Positions 23,701-35,100 of a stretch of DNA of 64,000 nucleotides are shown here, in pieces. A program made the position numbers and the translations under genes. The number at the start of each line of letters is the position of its first letter. Position 1 is the first letter of the stretch. The stretch comes from Mytilisepta virgata (taxonomy: Eukaryota > Mollusca > Bivalvia > Mytilida > Mytilidae): the NCBI GenBank assembly GCA_028015205.1, contig CM051518.1, forward strand, positions 53,802,372-53,866,371, given 5' to 3'. The notes below the pieces were generated by a model. That model made no database searches. It saw only the letters and a list, made by a program, of their open reading frames with translations, and was not told the DNA's origin.

Positions 23701-24794
23701 ATTCTCCAAACAGGTATTGAAGTTTAATTTTCACATCTTCCAATTAATAAAATTTTGAACCACAACTAGAATTTTCAGGAAATGAAGTTTACACTCAAAT
23801 TTTCATTGATTTTCATAATAATAATAAGAGTTCTACTTGTTTGCTCAAGATAAATCAGTTTAACTTTCTGTAATGTAAAAAGAATTTTACCAAACAGTTA
23901 TGGGCAATAGGTACATGTATTGTTTTCACTAAAATATAATGATTTCTTCAATATATTTCACATTTTTTTTTTGGGTCTTCTTTGTTATTCACATTCAACT
24001 CTTGTTGATTTTTTTTGAAAAAAAAATGTATACCCGTAAAGTGTCAACAATGCAATTATATGTTTTAATGTTAAACTGCAGAATAAGAACAGTATTTATA
24101 TATAATGCTAAATAGCAGAATAAAGAACAATCTATATATATTGTAGGGATATCTAACATTTTTGGAAGGGCACTTTGCAATGAAACAGGAGATAAATTTA
24201 ATATTTTCTGGATGTATATTTTACAGAATGGTCACTGCCTATACAGTGGAACCAGAAAAAACCAGATATTTACCCACGACCTGCGTAGTATCTCGACATA
24301 TTCTGTCAGTCATCTGACTATGTCATCCAGTGTCTGTGGATTACAGTTATTACAGAATGATATTCATCTTGTCTCTAGTGATGTGAAAGGAAAGGTAGGA
24401 TTGTCTGTATTATAATGACATACATGTAGTACTCTAGTGAATTATTGAAAAACGGAAGGTAGGATTGCCTGTATTAGAATTTTATATTAGGAATGATACA
24501 AGTGTATATTGTTGTAATGCCATAAATTTACATATTGTTTAGAGTACAATTGATAAATAAAGTCTAGTGGTGGACAGTTAACCAATAAATTTTAAGAGCT
24601 TGATGAGGAACTGGAAAAAGGCCATAAAAATTAATTATAGTTATTATATGTTGATATTATTATAATGTTAAATTTTATTGAAATACTTTATGAAATATGA
24701 GTATTTTATGCTGAAAGTTTTTTTTATAATTGTCCGATAGATATATTTAACTAGTTTGGATCAGTACATATACTATTATTTATACATATAATAC

Positions 24795-24828
<34 letters not shown>

Positions 24829-27436
24829 GTAATGTTTTTGACCCGTCCGTCCGTCTGTCAGTCCGTCAGTCCTGTTTCTTGTCATCGCAGCTCCTCTCAA
24901 ACCACACAACAGAATTTCACGAAACCTTTTTAGATAATAAGGACATACTATGTAGTTGTGCATATCAACAGGAAATTGCGATTCAATTTTTTTTCCAGGA
25001 GTTACGCCCCTTTGAACTTATTTACTTTAATGTACTACTGCAACAGTTTGTCATCGCAACTCCTCTCAAACCACACAACAGAATTTCATGAAACCTTTTC
25101 AGATAATGACATACTACATAGATGTGCATATCGACAGGAAATTGCGATTCAGTTTTTTTTCCAGGAGTTACGCCCCTTTGAACTTATTTACTTTAATATA
25201 CTACTGCCACAGTTTGTCATCGCAACTCCTCTCAAACCACACGACAGAATTTCATGAAACCTTTTCAGATAATAAGGACATACTACGTAGATGTGCATAT
25301 CGACAGGAAATTGCGATTCAATTTTTTTTCTAGGAGTTATGCCCCTTTGAACTTATTTACTTTAATGTACTACTGCAACAGTTTGTCATCGCAACTCCTC
25401 TCAAACCACACAACAGAATTTCATGAAACCTTTTCAGATAATAAGGACATACTACGTAGATGTGCATATCAACAGGAAATTATGATTCAATTTTTTTCCA
25501 GGAGTTACGCCCCTTTGAACTTATTTGCCTATTACTGTTGACTCCTCTCGCTTGAAATTTAAATTTCCCAACATGCTGCCATTCAAATTAGGATAAATAT
25601 GTGAAGGTAAGCATTTGATTGTGTTCATTTTACTTGTGAAGTGAGATTTTGTTTCTCCAGTGACAATATGAAGACGTTGGGTATGTGAGCATGCTCACTA
25701 AGGTTCTTTAATTTTATTAATATTTATAAATACAAATTTATATAAAAGTGGTTAAATATTTCAGGTATGTCTGTGGGATTTAAGAACCAGAAAAATTGTA
25801 AATGAGTACATGGGAATGAAGAATGAATACCTTAGAATTCCAGTACACGTTGATAGTTCAGAAGAACTGGTTTATGGAGGTATTACATTTTTAAACTTTA
25901 TTTTTATACCAGCTTTGTTCTTGACATACAAAACATTAGGATTTTCAAAGCCATATGGATTTTTTTATAATTATATTTGCTAGAATAATGAAAGCTTAGT
26001 CACTTCATAATATAGCTGCAGGGTTATACAAACACATAGGATGTTTTTTTTTCCATTACTTCCACTCAGTGCAGATAAAGATATCAAATTTAATTTTAAT
26101 TTTCCAATTTTCCTGAAAATTGTTTATTAATAGATATTTTCCCAAGTCATTATTTATTTATTGCTGTGATTGAAAATTGGCATGATTACATGTTAAACAC
26201 ATACATGTATATAACTCTCCCCCCAATTCTATATATGCCTGTCCCAAGCCAGGATCCTGTTTTTTCAGAGGTTCTTTCTGATCTACTTATCATGCCATGC
26301 TGAGGTCTTGTTTGAAGGGTAGGCTGTTGTTGCCTGTTGAAGACATTTTGACAACCCTTAGACGTTGAACCGGTAATTCTTTTCACATGTTCAGTCCTAT
26401 GTCCTCCCAAACATCTGTCCAAAATAACTTTGTCTGCAACTCCTCCTACATTTCGTGCAGGATTCTCATGAAACTTAACTTTCTGGAGTGGTAGATCACT
26501 CTTTGGAGATGTGCATATTGTCAGGAATTTCTGTTTGGACAAGAAATGTAAAAGATATGGCGTTTTGGACTTTGGCATTGTTTAACAAAACTTTGTTCAA
26601 TGTGTAGTCTGCAACTCCTCCTACATTACTTGCATGATTCTCATGAAACTTAAAGGAGTGTAAGATCACATTATGGAGATGTGCAAATTGTCAAGATTTT
26701 TTGGGCAAGTACTTTGAAAAGTATGATGATTTGAACTAAAGCAAATGTTGTTGTCAATCCAAACTGATGTTGTCCGCAACTCCTCTTAAATTACTCGTAG
26801 GATTCTAATGAAACTTTATGGAGATATGCATATTGTCAGGATTATTCTGTTTGGGGAATACTTTGAAAAATACTATGATTTGAACTTAAGCATTTTTCAA
26901 CAAAATGTTGTTGTCAATCCAAACTGACATTGTCCGCAACTCTTTTTTCTTTATTTTTGGTAGCCTGAATATTTATTTCTTTATAACTACCAGGTCTCAT
27001 TGAAATATACACAAAAAAAGCATGCTCTTCTTGGTAGGATTAATGAATTTGTGTGGGCTTCAAAACAGACATGTTGCTGTTAGGGGGTATTAGTCCCTTT
27101 CAGGAAAGTTCTAGTTTTCTTTGTGCTACCGTTTTTTGTTAACTCATACCCTTGAGGTTTTTGAAATATTTGATTTTTACTGAAATATTATAGTTTTTTG
27201 CCTTGTATTTAAATAACTTATTTTTTTCAGTTGACCAGGAGGGTTATACAAGATTATGGTGTTTAGAGACTGCAGAACTTTTGAAAACTATTCCCCCACC
27301 CATGTCAACGAGTTATGACCTTTTCCCATCAGTGTTATATTCAAAAACTTGGAACGATCAGCCAGGAAATGCTGGGTTATTGATGGGACTTGGAGATAAA
27401 ATTTATGTCTATTCTGATTATCAGGAAGATCAGTAA
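20790..27436 (+). CDS. DCAF4: DCAF4, WD40 substrate receptor of CUL4-DDB1
   Basis: Substrate-recognition subunit of CRL4 E3 ubiquitin ligase. Exons: 20790-21399, 22881-23713, 24227-24394, 25765-25879, 27231-27436; 643 codons plus stop. Recognised by ELPGFYYD at residues 204-211, ACAW in the WD40 region, two D-L-R motifs including WDLR at 541-544 (the DDB1-contacting WDXR type), the NEY repeat and LLMGLGDKIYVYS at the C terminus. The first exon encodes about 200 Lys/Ser-rich, probably disordered residues and makes the protein longer than the vertebrate form (about 495 residues from memory). Exon 1 joins exon 2 through a U12-type AT-AC intron; the other introns are GT-AG. The bases before 20787 end in ACAG, so an upstream non-coding exon is possible. 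The introns hold three tandem-repeat arrays. It converges on usherin. Confidence 0.92.
21400..22880 (+). other. DCAF4: U12-type AT-AC intron of DCAF4
   Basis: The intron starts ATATCCTTT (21400-21408), the exact minor-spliceosome AT-AC 5' site consensus. It has TTCCTTAAC (22861-22869), the exact U12 branch-site consensus, with the likely branch A 12 bases before the AC at 22879-22880. The borders are forced by the frame: exon 1 ends in G and exon 2 begins AG, making Glu of VPELPGFYYD, as in vertebrate DCAF4. No GT-AG alternative restores this peptide. Confidence 0.9.
22060..22690 (+). repeat. 146-bp tandem repeat in the DCAF4 U12 intron
   Basis: Nearly four units of 145-146 bp (GAAACCTAT phased at 22141, 22287, 22432, 22578). 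Each has TCATTTCTCAGAAACCTAT, AATATATCAATGATATTTC, CCACTACAGTCCTCTTGTAT and GTTCAGCAACAC. The array is preceded by GGCCACGAATGTGGCTGGGG and a CTGTCCGTCCGTACGTC stretch. Part of the unit is related to sequence in the Helitron at 15096-16469 (CTTCATTGACTTTGGTTAA). Non-coding. Confidence 0.85.
24796..25545 (+). repeat. 166-169-bp tandem repeat, four units
   Basis: After a lead-in of ACCCCACGCAACGAGTTGCGG and a CCGTCCGTCCGTCTG stretch, GTCATCGCAACTCCTCTCAA recurs at about 24881, 25050, 25216 and 25385. Each unit also has GAAATTGCGATTCA and GGAGTTACGCCCCTTTGAAC. The units are open in one frame, so overlapping 70-99-residue frames appear; these are by-products of the repeat, not genes. It is in DCAF4 intron 3. 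Confidence 0.85.
26400..26960 (+). repeat. Diverged ~165-bp tandem repeat, relative of the previous array
   Basis: GCAACTCCTCCTACATT and variants recur near 26432, 26611, 26776 and 26936, each followed by GATTCTCATGAAACTT and a TGTGCATATTGTCAGGA block. The opening GCAACTCCTC phrase and the GAAAC block are shared with the array at 24796-25545, so both descend from one unit. It is in DCAF4 intron 4. Confidence 0.65.
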
Positions 27437-27499
27437 ATAATGTCTCTTCAGCTATGTGCATATTGTTTTTCTTGACATTAATTTATCAGTTTTTACAGA

Positions 27500-27505
27500 A
27501 ATAAA
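27500..27505 (+). promoter_or_regulatory. DCAF4: DCAF4 poly(A) signal
   Basis: AATAAA lies 63 bp downstream of the DCAF4 TAA, in an AT-rich context that leads into a short TA microsatellite near 27529-27540. Confidence 0.6.
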
Positions 27506-28899
27506 GATCATATCATGATAAAAGTTATATATATATATATAAAGGCATCTTAATTACACTTGCAATGATTATTGAAGTACGAAAATCCCCAAAAATAATA
27601 TTTGATGCCATAATCTATGTCTTCAAAAGCAATGTGGCTCGATATGTATATTTTTAATTTTTCAACTAATTCTTGGTCAATTATTACCCTATCATCACAA
27701 TCCATATTTTTGTCCAATTCAGCTGTGCAACCCATAATACGAAGTTGAAGCATGTTTATGACCTTTCAACCTCAACTCAGACAATTACCCTTGTACATAC
27801 CACTGGACTTTACTAAAATTCCAATAATATAATAATCCTAGGTTTGTTTTGGGTGTTAAATATTTCTCATTTATAGATCAAGTCAACTTTAGTGATCAGA
27901 ATTGATACATACTAAAAGACCACAATTAATATATTATGTTAAAGGCTAGATAATCTTCAAAATCTGACCATCTCTGTAGTCTTGAAGTAGCATGTCGGAC
28001 TTGTATGTGAGAGGTTAAAAGGTTTGATCACCAGACTTTAAAATTAATAGCATCTCTGCTAAGCATTTAGGTGTAAAAGCAAAGGGTGATCAGAATAATG
28101 TGTCCTGGTGGGGTTGTATGTCTTCCTGCGGACTTTTACCTCATTAGGTGGCACGTAAAAACTCTGGCTCAGTGTCAGTCTAGTACAAGCATGGTTCATA
28201 TTCATATCGCATCAACATATTCTTGTCGTGATTTGCATGTAATAATCCGGGATATTAATAATGAGTAAATTAAAATTATTCTTTACAAGTACTGTCGTGG
28301 TACAAGAATTGTTAATTTGTTTGACATTCCTTGGTCTACATTGTATATGTACTATGTTTTTAAATCATCTAGCACAGATCAAGCCTCAAAATGTTTTAAA
28401 TACAGAGAACCTGACAATCCATCACAAATTAAAAAAAAAGTCGATCAAATACATAAAAATTTGAAGCAACAAAGAAATTCATGAACAAAGCATATGATAT
28501 TAAAACATTAAAATTGGTATTTGCTGATTCTACACCAAGCACGTTGGCATCTAGGAGTAAGTGCTAAGGACTGTTCAGCTCGGAGTCAGTATAATGTGTC
28601 CGAGTAGGGTGATATGTCTTTCTGTGGACAGGTACCTCGTGAGCTAGCACATTAAAAAGCCAGCTCAGCCTGTTGGATCATATTCATATCATATCAACAC
28701 GTTTTCGTCCTTATATCCACCTAATGGCATTCACTAGACGTTAAACAATAATTCATCCATCCATCCATCAAATGTATTTTTCACTGAGTAAATAACTTTA
28801 ATTAAAAAAAAAACAATATAAATTATAAATATTTCAAAAATACAATACATGTACAAAAATTATATTTTTTACATTAAGTCCTTTTATAATACCCCATCA
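27506..28899. other. Intergenic repeats between DCAF4 and usherin
   Basis: No gene is seen. Two related elements on the + strand lie at about 28085-28250 and 28560-28790: both have AATGTGTCC, a TATGTCTT block, a GCAC/AGCAC block and ATATTCATATC. The second ends in GACGTTAAACAATAATTCAT and a CATC microsatellite. An inverted relative is at about 30655-30885. An ATTAAA on the - strand (28803-28798) is a possible distal usherin poly(A) signal. Confidence 0.55.
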
Positions 28900-29118
28900 C
28901 CAAATTGAAATTCTTGGTATTATCACAATAACGTCACCACAATAATCTCCTGGTATTTCACTTTCTCTGTTGTGACAGAACTTCATCATATTTCATTGTA
29001 ACCATTGTCACACAATACTGTTAATTCCAAGATTGTCTACAGCTATTTCACAATTAAAACCGTCACAGAACTTTATCACAAAAATCAAAATAATATCCAG
29101 GTATATCAATGTCACCAC
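28900..29118 (-). repeat. Decayed tandem copies of the usherin terminal exon
   Basis: Two degenerate copies of the last coding exon follow its stop codon. The near copy (about 29054-29112) reads, on the - strand, DIDIPGYYFDFCDKVL then stop. The far copy (about 28905-28962), preceded by ACAACAG, reads SEIPGDYCGDVIV. The real exon reads SELPGYHFGDTIL then stop. The C-terminal PDZ ligand is lost in both, so they are probably 3' UTR relics. Confidence 0.5.
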
Positions 29119-29120
29119 CG

Positions 29121-29189
29121 TTACAGTATTGTATCACCAAAATGATATCCTGGTAATTCACTGTCATCTGATTCATCATCATAAAGGAA
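29121..29189 (-). CDS. USH2A: Usherin terminal exon with PDZ ligand
   Basis: Encodes 22 residues ending GYHFGDTIL and TAA. T-I-L is a class I PDZ-binding C terminus (S/T-x-hydrophobic). Vertebrate usherin ends in DTHL, which binds harmonin and whirlin, so the scaffold-binding end looks conserved. The acceptor ACAG precedes 29189. The preceding exon ends in an acidic stretch, and DDESDD here continues it. Confidence 0.88.
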   Translation of the reverse strand, partial: FLYDDESDDSELPGYHFGDTIL

Positions 29190-32100
29190 CTGTAAGTAGA
29201 AATTTAGACATGAAAATGAGAACAAAAATTTTATCCAGTTTTATAAGAATATATCCAATTTATGATGCAGACACAATTATTTGTCAACTAAAAAGGGATC
29301 CTTCATTAAACCAGTATGTCTGATGGTTATGAGCCTGCAAGAAAGGTATCTATTTTATTTTTTACCAGATTATCTCCCTTGAAAGAAAGATGAGGTTATG
29401 CATTGTGGAAATTTTTTTATTATGTTTGTTAACTTGTAGTTCAACTTTATAAAAAAGATACAATTTGTTCGGTAATACTAAAACAGAAAATACCTGAATC
29501 ATCTACAAATTAAAATTAAAATGAGAAAATATTAGACAATACACGTATGAATACCTGAATTGGTTATTTCAAATATAAGTAAATCTTTACTAATGATCAG
29601 TAGGCAAAGATTAACAAAACTATTTATTCACTTCTGCATTTAACACACAAAAAAAAATATTTACCAAACCATTATCAGGATATTCTTCCCAGAATGCTTT
29701 ATCATCATCCAAGTCATTAAATAAATCTGATAATCTCCCTTTGTTGGACTGGTTGTCATGGTTACTTGACAATTTGCCTTGATCAGAATGGTCCTCGTGG
29801 TAACCACTCTCAAAACTGTAATTTGTTATCCCATCTTTCTGCTTTCCATACATATTACTGTTAGAATGGGTATTAAATGGTCTTCCTGAAGATGCCTGTA
29901 ATAAATATAATATTTTTATTCCAAATTTAAAAGAATTTTTATAATTTTGCAATCATAAATATTTTTTCTTTTGTAAATTAAAATCTGAGTATGACTTCTT
30001 TTCACTTGTCAAATGCTAATACACAATTTAATCTCTTCATTAAAAAACATGATACATTAAAAAGTCCATTTTAAACATTTTACAGCACTTCAAACTATAT
30101 TACCGGTAGGCTGAGTCATATGGATATAACTGAATACCTTACTTGGTCCCTACAGTATGTAATGTAATATAAGAGTATCTCTTGATATTGGCTTTATAGT
30201 GAAAAGCAATGAAAAACATGTTTTTGATTGTCTCATATAAAATACAAAAAAAAGAATGTATATCCTACCGATTTATTTTATGTAACTTACTGATGAACTA
30301 CTAATATCATCATCAGGGTTAAAGGTCGAAGGATGCTTTGACAATTCTAATGGAGATCTCTCTCTGATATATGGCCTAGAAGCTCCCATATTTCTAAGAC
30401 AACAGGCTAACAGAACAAAGACCAATAAAGCCCCAATCACGGAGACCAATACAATAAACCAGATTTCTCTGTAAAATTTTTGATCGTGTGTTATTTCAGG
30501 GCTTAGAACACTGTTTGTAGTTTCTGTAAAGAAAAAGAGAAAATAATTTTTGTTAATGATTAGTTATATACTTTTAATGAAGAATGAAATTTTCTAATCT
30601 ACTTTCGTGATAACATTGAATGTAAAAATTCATCGTAGGAACATTTTGAGATAATGATTGATGGATGGATGAATTATTGTTACTTCCAGTGGCAAGTATT
30701 AAATGCATATTAAGACAAGAACATGTTAATATTATATGAATATGTACCCTACTTTGTACTAGACTGACATGCTGAGCCTGACTTTTAACATGCTAGCTCA
30801 AGAGGTAACATTCCACAGGAAGACATCTCATCTCACCAGGACACATTATACGGACTCCGAGCAGACCAGTCATTTTCTCTTATTCCTAGGTGCCGCGTGC
30901 TTGGTGGAGAAACAGCAAATACCAATTTTAATGTCTGATTTAAAATCACTGATGTTTTCAGCAAACCATGGAAACTGATACTGACAAACATAAATGAATC
31001 CACAGTAAATACATGTACCTTTATCTTATGCTAAACCTTTATGATTACCTGTATTTGTTGGACTATATACAATGACTGGAGATTCTACCCTACCATAGTC
31101 TGTCACCATTGTTATCACAAACTCTGTTTCTACAAGAAAAAAAAACTAAATCACTATAATAGACTCCTCCTGAATGCATACACTTTTTGTCAGAATAAAT
31201 TATACAATTAACAGGAGTATGCTAATAAGCAGAATTCTTTATTTTTATGTAAAACAAGCAAATGTGTCATTTCTGTTGTCACTAATTGGGATAATTTTTT
31301 ATAAATGAGTATACATGTACAATGTATTATGATTTTGTTAATCAATTTGATCTCAAAATTCATTGAATCATGTTTTATTATTTTCTATAAGATATTTTCA
31401 GTCAATGTATCTTGACTTTGTATCAAATGTTTGCAAAACTTTCAAGATTCAGAAAAAAAGTCTCAAACAAGATTCTGTCTGAGAGACAGAAAACTGGATT
31501 GTCCTTAAAATTTTTATTAAAAATGCTATAAACATACTTATATCAATCTGTATATCCTTGTAGATATAAACAGTGCTGATTCCATGGAACATCTCTCTGC
31601 TGTTCCCAACTAGAACATACTCCAAAAGTCTTCCATTCAAAATAAAACTTTTTGACCAATCAATGATTACTTCTGATGATGTTCTGTTGAATCTGGGATA
31701 AGCAACATACTGGGGAGCTACAATGATCAAATTAATACATAGTTTTAAATAACACTGCAACTTTAATATTTCCAGTTTATCATTTCTTTGGTGAAGATTG
31801 CTTATCCATTAGAGCTATTCAAAAATTAAAAAAGAAAAATTCAAGTTTTTAATTTTACATGTTTTTTAACGGGTAAAAAAGATCCTGAGTTGAACTGTGA
31901 AAATGAAATGTAACATCCCCTCATTATAAATTTTGTAACCAACTGAAACACTATATGCCCCCTACTATTGCATGAAAATATATACCTGATGATTTTGTCT
32001 CTGCCCGAACCCATGGTATTCCTTCTGAAAATCCAGCAGTATTTTCTACTTTAACTTTGAACTCATATGGTGTATAAGGATTTAAATTGGTTATCTCCCT

Positions 32101-35100
32101 TGTAATTGCTAGGCCAGTAAATGCAGTCTGTGTGTCACCAATCACACATTGTAGAATTGTCACAGGCTGGGGTAACAATGGACAAGCAGTTCTCTGATAC
32201 AGGATAAATCTATATAAAACATTTTTTTTTGTTTTAGTTCATTGTATTAGTACACTTTTGAAATAATTCAAACAAGAATAATTTTTGAAGTCACATGGCA
32301 CTTCACATGTAATGTTGCAATTTATTTCAGTATTATCAAATGAGGAATTGAAAACTATGGTAGTATCTTTCAAATGGAAAACGTCTTTTCAAAAAACATT
32401 ATCAAAATTGGGGTTTTCAACATTGAGATTAGGAACTAAATTCTTTCAATTCATCTAAAGACCAATTCTGTTCAAACAGTAGCTGAAACTATATAATTGC
32501 CCAAAGAAAAAAAGATCCATTCAAACCTTAAAATTTCCCCATTAGGACTTGTAGGATATGTCCAGCTGAGCTTTACAATTGTGGCCTGAGTACTGTCCAC
32601 TCTGATTGGTGACATCCCGGTAGGTATACTACTGCTTGTCTGTACAGTAATAGTATCACTGACTGTACATCCTCCACCAGTACAGACCTCAGCTTGTATA
32701 CTGTACATAGTATAAGGTCTTAGAGGTACTGTCAGTCCTATGGTGTGTTGTAAGCTGGTGCTACTACTGGTCTAAAGAAAAATAAAACAATTATTAAAAA
32801 TCTCTGCATTTTACAAATAATCATAATGACTATCAGTAGCAGATCTAAACAGGTTACCACCTGAAGGGTTATCTGACCCTACCTAACCATCCACCCTTTT
32901 ACAGTGGCAGTCAAAATTGATTCCCCATTGTGTCCCATCCCACCTCTATTTGAATTGTGTTTGATAAATTGTTGAACTGGTTCTTGTCCTGAAGAAGCAT
33001 GAAATATTTGCCACTTGATGTTAAGCAAACAACAACCAACCAGTCAAGGCAGATTTTTAATGGCAGATATAACAGAATATCACTGGCAATTACAGACAGA
33101 ATAGCAATCGTGACTGGCAGCCTGGAACATTGCTGTCAAGTTCCAACTGGCTCACTGATTTCAAACAAGAAGATCTTTAAGTGATTTTTCCAATTAGGTC
33201 CTATGTTAAACACTGTTCAGCTCTGGCAGCGCTTCGGCTCTTGGATGACGGGTGGTGTCATCGGATATAATTCTGAAAGAGGACCAACTAAGGACCATTT
33301 CTGCCAAATTTTTTTCCAAATGGCCGAGTGGTTTCAGACAAGAAGATCTTTAATTAAATGACCCATAGAGTCCTATGTTAAACTATGTTCGGCTCTGGCT
33401 GCCATCTTGGATCACGTGCAGGGTCATTGGATATAATTATGAGCGAGGACCACCTAAGGACCATTGCTGCTAAGTTTTGTTCCAATTGGTCAAGTGGTTT
33501 CAGACAAGAAGATCTTTAAGTAAATTTCCCATAGGGTCCTATGTTAAACTATGTTCGGCTCTGACTGCCATCTTGGATGACAGGCCTGGTCATCGGATAT
33601 AATTCTGACAGAGGACCACCTAAGGATCATTGCTGCCAACATTTGTTCAAATTGGCTCAATGGTTTCATAGGAGAGGATCTTTAAAGGAAAGTTTACCAT
33701 GTACAACGGACGCCAAGTGATGGCAATGGCTCACATGCCCCTTTGGGCCAGGTGAGCTAAATAGGAGCTCTGAATTCCCCTAACTCCTAAGGACCGATCC
33801 ATGATTTACACTTAATGATAAACTTACCACTGTATTATTTACAATAACACTATACTTTCTGATTATTCCATTTTTCACAGTGGGTTCTGATAATGTCAAT
33901 GTCATTGTTGTTGATGTTTTACTCTAAAACAAATAAAAAATGTAAATTTTTTCTCTAATAAAAACTGAACATCAAGGTTTCTAAATAAATTTCTTTTTAC
34001 ATTAATTGTAAAATGTATAGATATGTAATTAACATACTGACTGTTCTAAATGCAATTCATTATCAAGCTGAATCTTATACATTGTGTACTATTTTGGTGT
34101 AAGTCTTAAATAATACTAAAGCATCAAATACACAGGTGCAGATACTTTTTTGGGGTCAAACAACTGTCTTACAGGCACGTTCCTTAGTTTATCTCAAGAA
34201 TGTTTAAGGAATCAAAGATGAGACACAGAATTTTTAGTAATTAAAAGCCTTGTTTTGGAGAGACATGTGTGGCTGTTATTGTTAAGCATTGCTTAAGTTT
34301 ATGTCATCGGCATGTGAAACGTGAACTTTTGCCAACCTGTTGAAGAATTTACAATGACTTTCCAGGTGCATTACAGGAATGAAAGAACTGTTTCTATGTT
34401 TTTGTACTATCTACCAGTATTGTAAGGGTCAGTTTCTTGTTGTATGTTAAACCCACTTCACATTACACCCAACAATACACTTACATCAACAATAGGTGGC
34501 AACATGAATTCAGAGGGAGCTTCTTTAGTAATTACAGTCTGCCAGAAACTCTCTGCCTTTCCTGCTCTGTTTCCAGATATTACCATATACTGATATTCTG
34601 TGTATGGTTTGACACGACTGTCTTTGTCTACATATTGTAACTGGGTGCCATTGTATGCCAAAGTCAATTCACTGTACGATATACCTGAAACAAATCATAA
34701 ATCAGTTTATTTAAGAAATTTTGATAAATTTCTTAATTCAATTTGAATAGATCATAACATATTTTGTAATATATATATGATTTCTAAATATATCTTAAAA
34801 TGCTCCTGAGGAACTATAGGTTTTTCCATGCCTTGGACATATGCATATATTTCAATGTTTTTCTTTTTTACAATGTTTTTTTTAAATTTTCATACAAAAC
34901 AGAGTTCATCAAAAAGCTTTTATTTTATTTCATTCTTAAAATCTTTTTGGGGGACCATGCAGTTTAAATATTATCATTCATGTTATAAATTTGCATAAGT
35001 TCTTATAAGCTTTTAACCTTTTAAAAAATTATCAAAAGTTTCTTTAACCATTTGAAATTGTAGAAAATTAGCAAAATGTTGTAACAACATTTACATTTCT

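Noticed and set aside
24879..25541. Four overlapping similar open frames of 70-99 residues
   Set aside because: They are the same tandem-repeat unit read in shifting frames inside a DCAF4 intron; no start context, splice sites or known domain.
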